Origin: Paractinoplanes pyxinae
Lineage (GTDB): Bacteria > Actinomycetota > Actinomycetes > Mycobacteriales > Micromonosporaceae
Assembly (NCBI RefSeq): GCF_026626335.1
Contig: NZ_JAPNTZ010000004.1
Location: forward strand, 599,340-663,339
Length of the DNA: 64,000 nucleotides
Direction of reading: 5' to 3'
Shown: positions 41,568 to 50,306 of the stretch, in pieces
Position numbering within the stretch: the stretch's first letter is position 1
How the letters are laid out: each line of letters starts with the position of its first letter
Program-made: the position numbers and the translations under genes
The notes under the pieces: generated by a model
Databases searched by the model: none
What the model saw: only the letters and a program-made list of their open reading frames with translations
Told to the model about the DNA's origin: nothing

Positions 41568-43115
41568 TCACCGGTCGACGTGGTCGCCGAAGGTGTAGTG
41601 GCGTAGTTGGACCTCTTCGAAGTCGAGGCCGGTCAGGATCTGTTGCAGCACCTCGTCGTCGATCGTGCCCTCGTCGCGCAGGCGGACCACTGTGTCTCTT
41701 TTGTGGGCCAGGGCGGCCAGGCGCACGTCGCGGTCGGCTCTCAGGCCGGCGTCCGAGCCGTTGCCGCGGAGCAGGGCCAGGCGCTGCTGGAACTGGGCCC
41801 GGAGCTGGTCGGCCAGTTCCTCCCGGTCGGCCAGGGCGGGCAGGGCGTCGATGGCCTCCTCGACCGCCGTGATCTCGGCCAGGCGGCGTTCCTTCTCGGC
41901 GCTGCCGTCGTCGGTGAGGCCGGACCAGCGGACGATCCGCGGCATCAGCGGCGCCTGGACCAGCAGCGTCACCGCGATCACGCCGGCCGTGACGAAGACG
42001 ATCAGGTCGCGGTCCTCGAGCGAGTGCGGCACGGCCAGCGCGGCCGCCAGCGACACTGCGCCCCGGAAACCGGCCGCGGCCATGACCGTACGGCCGCGGG
42101 CCCCGACCCGCCTCGATCGTTGCACCTCGCGCCGGTCGAGCAGGCGGATCACGTACGGGCTGGTGAACATCCAGGCGAAGCGGACCCCGATGACCGCGGC
42201 CGAGACGGCGACCACCGCCACCAGCGCCTGCGTGAGGTCCACAGTGTCCAGTTCGCGGACGGCCGACTGCACCTCGAGCCCGACGAGCACGAACAGCGCC
42301 GCGTTGGCCAGGGCCGTCAGGAACCCCATGACGGTGCCGACGTACTGCCGGGACTCGGCCGAGAACAGGCGCGGCGACACCCGGCTGACCCACAGGCCGC
42401 TGACCACCACGGCCAGCACGCCCGAGGCCTCGACCTCCTCGGCGATCAGGTACGCGGCCAGGGGTGTGGCCAGCGCGATGATGTTGTGCTGGAACGGGTC
42501 GTCGAGCCGCTTGCGGGCCTGGACGGCGAGGAAGGCCACCGCCGCGCCGATCACCACGCCACCCAGGTACGCCAGCACGAACATGCCCGAGACGTTGGCC
42601 AGCCCGACGTGGTCCTCGCCGACCGTGACGCCGACCGCCAGCGCGTAGATGACCAGCGCCGTGCCGTCGTTGACCAGGCTCTCGGCCCGCAGCGTGGTGG
42701 CGAACCGGCGCGGCAGCGAGCGGCCCAGCACCCCGACCGCGGTGGCGTCGGTCGGCGCCACGGCCGCGCCCAGCACCCAGGCCGGCCCCCACGGCAGGCC
42801 CAGCGCATGGGCCGCCACCGCCGCGACCGCCGCCGTCGCGGCCACCAGCACGGTGCTCAGCAGCACGATGACCCGCAGGTTGGAGCGGATCTCGCGCAGC
42901 GACGACGTGAAGCTTTCCCAGTAGAGCAGCACGGGCAGGAAGACCAGCAGCACCGCCTCGGGTGGCAGGTGGGCCGCCCGCAGCGCCGGCAGGAAACCGA
43001 GCAGCACGCCGGCCAGCAGCAGCAGCGCGGGTGGCGCTAGGCGGAACCGGCGGGCCAGGCTCGTGCAGACCAGGACGGCCAGGCCGACCGAGACCGCGAG
43101 CAGCAGACTGAGCAC
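41568..43115 (-). CDS. CPA1-family Na+/H+ antiporter
   Basis: A 515-residue cation-proton antiporter. The membrane domain has twelve or so helices with PTDATAVGVLG (DxxA region) and ESLVNDGTALVIYAL, the ND motif of the ion-binding centre. A C-terminal cytosolic domain of about 130 residues is helical, with the pattern of NhaP-like regulators. It exchanges Na+ or K+ for H+ and aids pH or salt homeostasis. GTG 43115 starts 4 bp after the stop of the FAD oxidase gene, so the genes are co-transcribed. Confidence 0.92.
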   Translation of the reverse strand: MLSLLLAVSVGLAVLVCTSLARRFRLAPPALLLLAGVLLGFLPALRAAHLPPEAVLLVFLPVLLYWESFTSSLREIRSNLRVIVLLSTVLVAATAAVAAVAAHALGLPWGPAWVLGAAVAPTDATAVGVLGRSLPRRFATTLRAESLVNDGTALVIYALAVGVTVGEDHVGLANVSGMFVLAYLGGVVIGAAVAFLAVQARKRLDDPFQHNIIALATPLAAYLIAEEVEASGVLAVVVSGLWVSRVSPRLFSAESRQYVGTVMGFLTALANAALFVLVGLEVQSAVRELDTVDLTQALVAVVAVSAAVIGVRFAWMFTSPYVIRLLDRREVQRSRRVGARGRTVMAAAGFRGAVSLAAALAVPHSLEDRDLIVFVTAGVIAVTLLVQAPLMPRIVRWSGLTDDGSAEKERRLAEITAVEEAIDALPALADREELADQLRAQFQQRLALLRGNGSDAGLRADRDVRLAALAHKRDTVVRLRDEGTIDDEVLQQILTGLDFEEVQLRHYTFGDHVDR

Positions 43116-43119
43116 GGGC

Positions 43120-44490
43120 TCATCCGATCACTTTGCCGGGGTTGAAGAGGTTCAACGGATCCAGAGTCTGCTTGATCGCGACCTGCATGGCCAGCACGCC
43201 CGGGTCCAGCTCCTGCCGCATGCCGGCCCGCTTGAGCAGCCCGACGCCGTGCTCGCCGGTCACCGTGCCGCCCATGCCGATGGCCGCGCTCAGCATGTCC
43301 TCGAAGGCCGACTGGGCCGCTCGGCGCGCTCCCTCGTCGCCGGCCGGGGCCAGGATCAGCGGGTGCAGGTTGCCGTCGCCGGCGTGCGCGATGGTGGCGA
43401 TCGTCGTGCCGTGACGTCCGGCGATCTCTTCGATGGCCGAGAGCATTTCCGGTACGCGGGACCGGGGCACACAGACGTCCTCGGTGAGCACGGGTCCGAG
43501 CCGTTCCAGGGCCGGGTACGCGAGCCGCCGCGCCGCGAACAACGCCTCGGCCTCGATCTCGTCGGTCGACTGCTCGGCCCACAGCGCGCCCGCCGCCCGG
43601 AACACCTCGGCCACCGCGCTCGCCTCCTCGTCGCCGGCTGCGCCGGGCATGTCGAGCTGGGCGAGCAGCAGCGCGGCGGCGTCCGCCTCCAGGCCCAAGT
43701 GCTTCCAGTCCTCGACTGCCTGCAGGCACGTACGGTCGAGAAGTTCCAGCGCGGCCGGCAGCAGCCCGGCCCGGGTGAGCGCGGCCACCGCCTCGCCCGC
43801 CGCGACCACACTGGCGAAGGCCCCGACGACCGTACGCGGAGCCTCGCGCCGAGCCGGCCGGAGCCGCAGGGTGACCTCGGTGACGACGCCGAACGTGCCC
43901 TCCGACCCGGTGAACAGGCCGGCCAGGTCGTAGCCGCTGACCCCCTTGGTCGTGCGCCGCCCGAGCCGCACCACCGTGCCGTACTGCCCGGCCGGCCCGC
44001 CGACCACGGCCTCCAGCCCCAGCACGTAGTCGCGCGTCACGCCGTACTTGAGGCAGCACAGCCCGCCCGCGTTGGTCGAGACGTTGCCGCCGATCGTCGA
44101 CCAGGGCGCGCTGGCCGGGTCGGGCGGATACCAGAGCCCGTGCTCGGCCACGGCCGCCTTGAGGTCGTTGTTGATGACGCCCGGCTGCACAGTGGCGGTC
44201 AGGTTCTCGGCGTCGATCTCGAGGATCCGGTTCATCTTCGACAGGTCGAGGATCATCGCGCCCTCGACCGCGTTGGCCCCGCCGGACAGGCCGGTGCCGG
44301 CGCCGCGGGGAACGATCGGAATGTTGCGCTCGGCGCAGGCGGCCACAATTCGCCGTACGTCATCAGTGGTTCTCGGCCGCACCGCGGCGACCGCCCGGCC
44401 GTAGGGCGCCCATTCCGCGTCGTCGTGGCTCAGGCTTTCCAGCACGTCCGGGTCGTCGACGACGTCGAGCCCCTCGAGCAGCTCTTTCAC
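43120..44490 (-). CDS. FAD-linked oxidase (GlcD / D-lactate dehydrogenase-like)
   Basis: A 456-residue flavoprotein of the VAO superfamily. The FAD-binding motif is PRGAGTGLSGGA, with GGNVSTNAGG and KYGVTRDYVLGLEAVV; the C-terminal domain has the HAGDGNLHP and GEHGVGLLK signatures of 2-hydroxyacid oxidases. It oxidises glycolate, D-lactate or a similar 2-hydroxyacid. GTG 44490 overlaps the preceding gene's stop (GTGA). It lies in an operon with the alpha/beta hydrolase at 44487 and the antiporter at 41568. Confidence 0.93.
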   Translation of the reverse strand: MKELLEGLDVVDDPDVLESLSHDDAEWAPYGRAVAAVRPRTTDDVRRIVAACAERNIPIVPRGAGTGLSGGANAVEGAMILDLSKMNRILEIDAENLTATVQPGVINNDLKAAVAEHGLWYPPDPASAPWSTIGGNVSTNAGGLCCLKYGVTRDYVLGLEAVVGGPAGQYGTVVRLGRRTTKGVSGYDLAGLFTGSEGTFGVVTEVTLRLRPARREAPRTVVGAFASVVAAGEAVAALTRAGLLPAALELLDRTCLQAVEDWKHLGLEADAAALLLAQLDMPGAAGDEEASAVAEVFRAAGALWAEQSTDEIEAEALFAARRLAYPALERLGPVLTEDVCVPRSRVPEMLSAIEEIAGRHGTTIATIAHAGDGNLHPLILAPAGDEGARRAAQSAFEDMLSAAIGMGGTVTGEHGVGLLKRAGMRQELDPGVLAMQVAIKQTLDPLNLFNPGKVIG

Positions 44491-45284
44491 CTCAGGAACT
44501 CCAGGATCGCCTCGTTGGTGCGTTCGGGCTGGTCGAGGTTGGCCGCGTGCCCGCAGTCGTCCAGCGTCACCACGGTGGCCAGCTTGTTGGTCGCGGCGGC
44601 GGCCTCGGCGTGCTCGGCCGGCCAGAGCTGGCTCTCGCGTCCGGCCAGGAACAGGCTGGGCACCTCGACGCGGGCGATCACGTCGCGCCAGTCCTGCTCG
44701 GCGTGGTTCTGCAGCAAGACCCTTCGTTCCGGCGTACGCGGATCGGCGAACACCGGCATGCGGCCCAGAGCCTCGGCGACGCGCTGGACGCCGGTCAGCC
44801 GGTCGCCTTGCCGCCCGCGCCCGGTCTCGGGGATGCCGTTGTCGAAGAACGTGCCCACGTTCTGCCGGGTCAGGCCGTAGAAGCCGTGCGTCCAGTCGCC
44901 GTCGTTGACCATCCTGGGCGTCTGGTCGACGGTGACGATCCGGCTCAGCCGCTCGGCGCCGAACAGGTCGTAGTAGGCCCAGACCGTGCTCGCGCCCATC
45001 GACCCGCCGATCAGCGTCACGTCCTCGAGCTCGAGCGCGCTCAGCAGTTCTTGCAGGTCGCGGCCGTGGCGCGACAACCTTTGCCCGTACGGCGGTGACT
45101 CCGACGCGCCATGCGACCGGCGGTCGAAGCCGATGACCCGGAAGCCCGCGGCGGCCAGCGCCGCCCGCTGCAACTCCCAGCTCTCCAGCGGCGCGCAGAA
45201 CCCGGCGATCAGCACGACCGGCGCCCCGGCGCCCTCGTCGGCGTAGTTCAGGCGGACCCCGTCGCTACTGGTGATCGTCGGCAT
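44487..45284 (-). CDS. Alpha/beta hydrolase (small esterase type)
   Basis: A 265-residue cytosolic alpha/beta hydrolase. The nucleophile elbow is GGSMGAS, the oxyanion region is VVLIAGFCAPLESWELQ, the acid lies in LAGRESQLWP and the catalytic His in LDDCGHAANLDQPERT. The HG of most members is AG here (IAGFCAP). Its stop codon overlaps the FAD oxidase start, so both are translated together. Substrate unknown. It diverges from the HSL-type hydrolase at 45394. Confidence 0.9.
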   Translation of the reverse strand: MPTITSSDGVRLNYADEGAGAPVVLIAGFCAPLESWELQRAALAAAGFRVIGFDRRSHGASESPPYGQRLSRHGRDLQELLSALELEDVTLIGGSMGASTVWAYYDLFGAERLSRIVTVDQTPRMVNDGDWTHGFYGLTRQNVGTFFDNGIPETGRGRQGDRLTGVQRVAEALGRMPVFADPRTPERRVLLQNHAEQDWRDVIARVEVPSLFLAGRESQLWPAEHAEAAAATNKLATVVTLDDCGHAANLDQPERTNEAILEFLR

Positions 45285-45393
45285 ACCGCGACCCTACGCC
45301 GCCGGATGGCGGGCAGATTCCGCCGGTTGGCGCTGTGCCCGCGGTGGTCCGGATCACAGAATGAGGAAACCTTCTCGTAACAAAGGGGTTCCC

Positions 45394-46389
45394 ATGACGA
45401 GCGTTCTGCCCGAGACCAGCGGCACCGTCGGCCCGCCTCCGCCCTTCGACCCCGAGCTGGCTGCGGCCCTCGACGTCATCGGCGCCCAGCTGCCGTCGGC
45501 CATCACGGCCGAGATGATCCCGGCCATGCGCACCGGCGGCGTGATGGCCGACCTCAGCGACGAGGAGCTGTCCCGCGGCGGCGCGTTCACCGTGGCCCGC
45601 CACCTCGCGCCCGGCCCGGCCGGCGATCCCGAGGTCGAACTGCTCGTGCTCACCCCGACCGGCCACACCACCCCGCTGCCGGCGATCTATCACACGCACG
45701 GCGGCGGCATGGTGGTCGGCAACAACCGCAGCGGCGTCGACGCGCTGCAGGACTGGGTGACCGAGGTGCCCGCGGTGATCGTGTCGGTCGAGTACCGGCT
45801 CGCCCCCGAGCACCCGGACCCGGCGCCGGTCGAGGACTGCTACGCCGGCCTCGTCTGGACCGCCGAGCACGCGGCCGAGCTGGGCATCGACGCCGAGCGG
45901 ATCGTCATCGCGGGCGCCAGCGCGGGCGGCGGGCTGGCCGCCGGGGTGGCGCTGCTGGCCCGTGACCGGAGCGGCCCGGCGTTGTTCGGCCAGATGCTGC
46001 TGTGCCCGATGATCGACGACCGCAACGACACCCCGTCGGCGGTCCAGATGGCCGGGCGCGGCGTCTGGGACCGGACGGCCAACGACACCGGGTGGACGGC
46101 GCTGCTGGGCGCGGCCCGGGGTGGACCGGATGTTTCCCCGTACGCCGCACCGGCCCGAGCCACCGACCTGGCGAACCTGCCGCCGGCGTTCATCGACGTC
46201 GGCTCGGCCGAGACGTTCCGCGACGAGGACGTGGCCTACGCGAGCCGCCTCTGGCAGGCCGGCGGCCGGGCCGAGCTGCACGTGTGGCCGGGCGGCTTCC
46301 ACGGTTTCGACATGATGGCCCCGCAGGCCGCCGTGTCGCAGGAGGCGCGGGCGGCCCGGGTGCGCTGGCTCAAGAGGCTGCTCGGCTGA
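45394..46389 (+). CDS. HSL-family (carboxylesterase) alpha/beta hydrolase
   Basis: A 331-residue hormone-sensitive-lipase-type hydrolase. The HGGG oxyanion hole (YHTHGGGMVVG) precedes VSVEYRLAPEHPDPAPVEDCYAG and the nucleophile elbow GASAGGG; the His is in GGFHGFDMM. It hydrolyses short-chain esters. AAAGGGG precedes ATG 45394. The PucR-type regulator at 46425 starts 35 bp downstream on the same strand and probably controls or is coexpressed with it. Confidence 0.92.
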   Translation: MTSVLPETSGTVGPPPPFDPELAAALDVIGAQLPSAITAEMIPAMRTGGVMADLSDEELSRGGAFTVARHLAPGPAGDPEVELLVLTPTGHTTPLPAIYHTHGGGMVVGNNRSGVDALQDWVTEVPAVIVSVEYRLAPEHPDPAPVEDCYAGLVWTAEHAAELGIDAERIVIAGASAGGGLAAGVALLARDRSGPALFGQMLLCPMIDDRNDTPSAVQMAGRGVWDRTANDTGWTALLGAARGGPDVSPYAAPARATDLANLPPAFIDVGSAETFRDEDVAYASRLWQAGGRAELHVWPGGFHGFDMMAPQAAVSQEARAARVRWLKRLLG

Positions 46390-46424
46390 GCCGCGATCGG
46401 CTCGGGGCGAGGGAGGATGGAGCG

Positions 46425-47399
46425 GTGAAGGACCTCGCCGTCCGCCTGGCCGCGCTCGACCCCGACGCGGGCGCCGCACTGAGCGTCATCGCGTACTTCG
46501 ACCGCCTGATCGAGGCCCGGGCCGGGCTGCAGACGATCGTGCGCGGGGCGGCCGTCCTGGCCGGCTGTCCCGCCCGGCTGGTCGACGACACCCGCCGCGT
46601 CCAGGTGCGCGTCCAGCCCGACGGCTCCACGGCCCCCGCCGCCGGCCTGGATCCGGCGTGGATGTCGGCCGCGGTGGGGGAGGCGACTCTCTGGCTCGAG
46701 AAGCCGGGGCCGCCCGGTCCGGTCGAGGCGATGGTGCTCGAGCGGGCGGCCGCCGCGGCCAAGGGAGTGCTCGACCGCACCCGCGGCCACCCGCCGCAGG
46801 CCGACCCGGCCCTGATCGAGCTGGTCGTCGACGCCGAGGCGGACGAACCCGCACGTCTGCAGGCGGCCGCCCGGCTCGGTTACAAGGCCACCGATCGCGT
46901 ACGGGCCATCGCGCTCGAGGACGGCTCGGCCGCGCTGCACCCCGAATCGGCCGAGCCACCCCTGGACCGAGCCGGCGTCGGCCCGGCCGGCCCGGTGGCC
47001 GCCCTGCCCGAGTCGTGGGCCGCCGCCCGGGTCGCGTTGCGTTTCACCGCCGAGGGCACCGAGCAAGATCCGGGCCGCCGCGTCGTGCACGCCGACGAGC
47101 TGGGCGGTCTTGTGTTGCTGGCCGCTGCGGTCGGCCCCGGCACCGAGCCCGTGCCCGACGTACGGGCCCTGGACCGCGCGACAGCGCCCTGGATGCTCAC
47201 CACCCTGGACGCGGTGGCCGAGACGGCCAGCCTGCGCGCCGCCGCCACCGCCCTGCGCGTGCACCACTCCACGTTGCAGGACAGGCTGGCTCACACGATT
47301 CCGGTGCTCGGCTGGGACGTCCGCGAGCCGCGCGGCCGCCTGCGCCTGCAGCTGGCCCTGGCCCTGCGCCGGCTGCACCGCTCCCGGCCGCCGGCCTGA
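46425..47399 (+). CDS. PucR/CdaR-type regulator, compact
   Basis: A 324-residue regulator with a C-terminal PucR-like helix-turn-helix: WMLTTLDAVAETASLRAAATALRVHHSTLQDRLAHTIPVLGWDV, then GRLRLQLALALRRL. It is shorter than the one at 29958 and lacks an obvious N-terminal PucR purine domain. GTG 46425 follows GGAG; the open frame upstream is a shadow of the hydrolase gene. It follows the HSL hydrolase on the same strand. Targets unknown. Confidence 0.82.
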   Translation: MKDLAVRLAALDPDAGAALSVIAYFDRLIEARAGLQTIVRGAAVLAGCPARLVDDTRRVQVRVQPDGSTAPAAGLDPAWMSAAVGEATLWLEKPGPPGPVEAMVLERAAAAAKGVLDRTRGHPPQADPALIELVVDAEADEPARLQAAARLGYKATDRVRAIALEDGSAALHPESAEPPLDRAGVGPAGPVAALPESWAAARVALRFTAEGTEQDPGRRVVHADELGGLVLLAAAVGPGTEPVPDVRALDRATAPWMLTTLDAVAETASLRAAATALRVHHSTLQDRLAHTIPVLGWDVREPRGRLRLQLALALRRLHRSRPPA

Positions 47400-47405
47400 T
47401 CAGCC

Positions 47406-48281
47406 TCAGCGGGCCTTCTCGGCGGCGTTCGCGAGCTGCGTCTCGAGGTACAGCTTGATCGCGGCCAGCTCGGTCTTCTGCTGCGCCGCCACCCGGTTCT
47501 GGTAGGCGGTCTCCACGGCCAGCATCACGCCGGGCACCCGGGTCTCGGTCTTGCAGGCCACGTCGGCGGTGGCCGCCTTGATCTCGGCCGGACCGGCCTG
47601 GGCGGTCTGCCAGCGCTGGTCGCCGGCCGCGGTGTACGGGTCGGGATAGCTGTAGCCCCTGGCCTTCATGCACTTGTTCCACTCGGCGAACACGCGGGTG
47701 ACCCGGCTGTCGGCCTTCGCCTGCTTGTACGTGTCGAGCTGCATCCGCTCGGCCAGGCCGGGATCGGCCTCGGGCGCACCCCGGGAGAGTTCCCGGACGG
47801 CTTCCCCGGCGCAGCCGCCGGCCGGAACCGGTTGCCCGCGGAAAGTCTGTTCGCCCCGGCCCGCCCACACATTCATCGCGTCGGCGGTCGGCTTTTTCTG
47901 ATCGACCGGGGGCGGCGCCGTTTCGGGCGCATGGTAGCCGATGGTCGCCGCTTTCTTCGCCTCGATGACCGAATACCGACGCGCGTTCCTGGGCGTTCCG
48001 TCGACCGGGGCCCGCCGATTCACGGGCCACGCGAGGCCGAATCGGGTCAGGCAATCCCGGCCGATTGTGGTCACCGCCGCGTTCAGCTTTGCCTGTTGTT
48101 CACCGGTCAGCAGATAAACGTCGAGCGGCAGGACGATATCGGCGCCGGAGGTGACCGCGGGAATGGCCCCGATCGGCGGTTCTCCCGATTGCGCCACGGC
48201 CGGCCCGGTAGTACAAGCGCCGATGGTGGCGGCGGTCGCGGCGAGACCGAGAGGAATGAGAACACGCTTTGCGCTGATCAT
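47406..48281 (-). CDS. Secreted lipoprotein of unknown function
   Basis: A 291-residue protein with a signal peptide and lipobox (LGLAATAATIGACTTG; Cys about 23). The mature part contains four more cysteines (GRDCLTRFG, AGGCAGEAV, WNKCMKARGY, VACKTETR), likely two disulfides, and ends in a long charged helix (TAYQNRVAAQQKTELAAIKLYLE). I recognise it only as an actinobacterial lipoprotein type with WxxCMKxRGY motif. It ends six bases after the PucR-type regulator. Confidence 0.82.
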   Translation of the reverse strand: MISAKRVLIPLGLAATAATIGACTTGPAVAQSGEPPIGAIPAVTSGADIVLPLDVYLLTGEQQAKLNAAVTTIGRDCLTRFGLAWPVNRRAPVDGTPRNARRYSVIEAKKAATIGYHAPETAPPPVDQKKPTADAMNVWAGRGEQTFRGQPVPAGGCAGEAVRELSRGAPEADPGLAERMQLDTYKQAKADSRVTRVFAEWNKCMKARGYSYPDPYTAAGDQRWQTAQAGPAEIKAATADVACKTETRVPGVMLAVETAYQNRVAAQQKTELAAIKLYLETQLANAAEKAR

Positions 48282-48303
48282 TGCGGCGGCTCCTCTGCTC
48301 GGA

Positions 48304-48335
48304 GCAGCCCGGCCCGCGGAGGCAGGCCGGGCTGC
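48304..48335 (-). terminator. Strong stem-loop after the secreted crystallin-like gene
   Basis: An 11-bp perfect stem (GCAGCCCGGCC, 48304-48314; GGCCGGGCTGC, 48325-48335) with a 10-base loop lies 28 bp after the stop of the gene ending at 48363. No clear T-run follows, as is usual for actinomycete terminators. Confidence 0.7.
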
Positions 48336-48362
48336 GGTTATCCGGTTACGTCCGCGTCCGGG

Positions 48363-49241
48363 TCAGGGCCCGGCCACCTTGTGGGAGCTCAGCTGGTTGT
48401 CGAGGCTGCCCAGGCTGGAGTATGCGTAGCTCAGGGTTCCGACCGACTGCCCGTAGGGCAGCAGCTGGATGTACGCACCCTGGTAGTTGGCGTTGGCGTA
48501 CGCCCGCACGTAGCTGTTCGAGTAGTTGATGATGCTGCTGGTGTTGTTGTCGATGGCCGTCGCGTTCGGCGGGGCGCCGAACGTCTGGTTGCAGGTCAGC
48601 GGGTACGTGGTGCCCTTGAACGTGACCGAGCTGACGACCGTCGTGACGTTGCCCGGCGGGTTCTGCGTGAAGCCGACGCCGAACCGGACGACCTTGTGAC
48701 TCTTCCCGGCCTCGGTGACCACGACGGTCGGGTCCGCGTCCTCGTACTCGACGCCGCCGGTCACCATGGTCCAAGTGTTGGTGGCGGGCTTGTAGCGGAG
48801 CGTCCCGTACGTGCCGGGTCCCTCGTCCACCTCGACCGAGAAGAACGAGGGCTGGTTGGGCGCCACGGAGGCGACGTAGGTTCCCGGCGTCAGGTTTTCC
48901 GTGGTGACGCCGCTGATGTTGCGGTGGATCAGGTCGGCCGGCTCGAACTTCAGACCGGCCGCCGTCGCCTCGGGCTCGCGGGCGGTTTCGTCCGCGTTGA
49001 CGAACCAGCCCTGGAGGTTGGGGCAGTTCGCGAAGCTCGGCGTGGTGAAGTTCGGGTACGACGTCGGCGAGGTGGTCCCGAAGTCGTAGAACTGCCCGGT
49101 GAAGCCCGTGTCCTTCCAGACCACGACCTCGCCGGAATCGATGATCTTGTCACCCTGCGCGGCGACGGCCGGCGCGGCAACACCGACTGCGGCCAGTGCA
49201 CCGGCGGCGATGGCCAGTGCGGCGCCCATTCTACGGATCAT
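48363..49241 (-). CDS. Secreted protein with beta/gamma-crystallin-like repeats
   Basis: A 292-residue secreted protein (signal peptide IRRMGAALAIAAGALAAVG, cleavage near APAVA). The C-terminal third, SYVRAYANANYQGAYIQLL and then SLGSLDNQLSSHKV, matches the Greek-key beta/gamma-crystallin or peptidase-inhibitor I36 pattern; EVVVWKDTGFTGQFYDF near the N-terminus may be a second such motif. These folds bind Ca2+ or inhibit proteases. ATG 49241 follows GAGGAG; the ten codons upstream are not needed. A stem-loop terminator follows. Function unknown. Confidence 0.8.
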   Translation of the reverse strand: MIRRMGAALAIAAGALAAVGVAAPAVAAQGDKIIDSGEVVVWKDTGFTGQFYDFGTTSPTSYPNFTTPSFANCPNLQGWFVNADETAREPEATAAGLKFEPADLIHRNISGVTTENLTPGTYVASVAPNQPSFFSVEVDEGPGTYGTLRYKPATNTWTMVTGGVEYEDADPTVVVTEAGKSHKVVRFGVGFTQNPPGNVTTVVSSVTFKGTTYPLTCNQTFGAPPNATAIDNNTSSIINYSNSYVRAYANANYQGAYIQLLPYGQSVGTLSYAYSSLGSLDNQLSSHKVAGP

Positions 49242-49672
49242 TTTGATTGACTCCTCATTGGAGGGACGCACGAATGGGAGATCGTGCGGAGCGAGCCTCG
49301 AGATCCTGCCGTGATCGTTTATTGCCGCCGTGCAACTACCCGCGCGCTGGGAGTTGTTCGGCCGATCACCGGCAAATACAGCTGTACTGAGCAGGAGTCT
49401 TGCCCGTCCTCCGGGTCGACGTCAATCTATTTCACCCCGGCGACTCGTGAGTGAATTGGTCGATGAATGGGGCGGATTCGGCCTCACCGGTATCGCATTG
49501 ACGCTTTCATGGTCACGAATGAAATGATTCTTTCGCCGGCCTTCACATGAACCGCAGGCGTCCTCGCCTATTTGGATCAATCGCCTCGTTCCCGGTGCCG
49601 AAGGGCCGGGAAAAGCGGCGAGCCGCACCCCCGGCGGGGATGCGGCTCGACTCGGTGGTGCGGTTGTCGACC
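49242..49672. other. Intergenic interval, 431 bp
   Basis: It lies between two secreted-protein genes of the same strand. It contains the leader of the crystallin-like gene, with a 7-bp stem (CGCACGA, 49267-49273; TCGTGCG, 49282-49288), and the terminator of the gene at 49673. The short plus-strand frame at 49330 has no coding signature. It is less G+C-rich than its surroundings, consistent with promoter DNA. Confidence 0.65.
49619..49649 (-). terminator. Stem-loop terminator of the His-rich secreted protein gene
   Basis: A perfect 9-bp stem (CGAGCCGCA, 49619-49627; TGCGGCTCG, 49641-49649) with a 13-base loop starts 24 bp after the stop of the gene ending at 49673. Confidence 0.7.
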
Positions 49673-50197
49673 TCAGGAGGGCGACGGAGTGCCGATCGGC
49701 GGGACCTGGCCCGGGCGGGCCGGACGGGCGCCGACGCCGTTGCTGGGGAAGCGGTGACCGTTACCCCGGTGACCGTTGAAGCGGTGGCCGTTAAAGCGGT
49801 GGCCGCCGCGGAAGTCGTTGCCCCGGAAGTGGTTGCGGTGACCGCGGATGCCCCACGGGCCGTTCCAGTCGTCGTCGTCCCAGTTGTTCCAGTCGCTCCA
49901 CGAGTCGAAGCTGACCCGCAGGGCGTAGCCGCCACGGACGCGGTAGCAGTCGTAGTCGTCCCACGCGCCGCGGCGCTCGCCCAGCCGGCCCGCGTAGTGG
50001 CACGAGGTGCGGCTGGAGTAGATGTCGATGATGCGGCTCCGGGCCGGGGCCGTCGTCGTCGTCTTGGCAGCGGAACTCGCGCCCTGGGCCGGGGCCTGGG
50101 TCGAACCCGTGGTCGCCATGGCGGGAGCGGCGCCGACCGAGACGGCGGCGAAGACGCCCATGCCGGTCATCGTGAGCATTCGAGTAAGTCGGTTCAT
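49673..50197 (-). CDS. Secreted protein with His/Arg/Gly-rich repeat tail
   Basis: A 174-residue secreted protein with a signal peptide (RMLTMTGMGVFAAVSVG, cleavage around AMA). The middle has one Cys pair (TSCHYAG...DYDCYRV) that may be a disulfide and a Trp/Asp-rich stretch (WSDWNNWDDDDWNGPW). The tail is a run of short H-R-F/G-N units (GHRFNGHRFNGHRGNGHRF) that could bind metal or polyanions. No family recognised. ATG 50197 follows AAGG. A terminator lies just downstream. Confidence 0.75.
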   Translation of the reverse strand: MNRLTRMLTMTGMGVFAAVSVGAAPAMATTGSTQAPAQGASSAAKTTTTAPARSRIIDIYSSRTSCHYAGRLGERRGAWDDYDCYRVRGGYALRVSFDSWSDWNNWDDDDWNGPWGIRGHRNHFRGNDFRGGHRFNGHRFNGHRGNGHRFPSNGVGARPARPGQVPPIGTPSPS

Positions 50198-50306
50198 GTC
50201 TACCTTCTCTTGACAGACGCTGTCGAGGAAGATAAGACCACGTAACCTGGGCGAATCCTAGTATTTCGCTGTGAACAACCCCAAAGTATTAAAAACGGAA
50301 AAATGA

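Noticed and set aside
49330..49527. Short plus-strand frame of 65 codons in the intergenic region
   Set aside because: No ribosome-binding site, no conserved pattern and atypical codon use; treated as noncoding.
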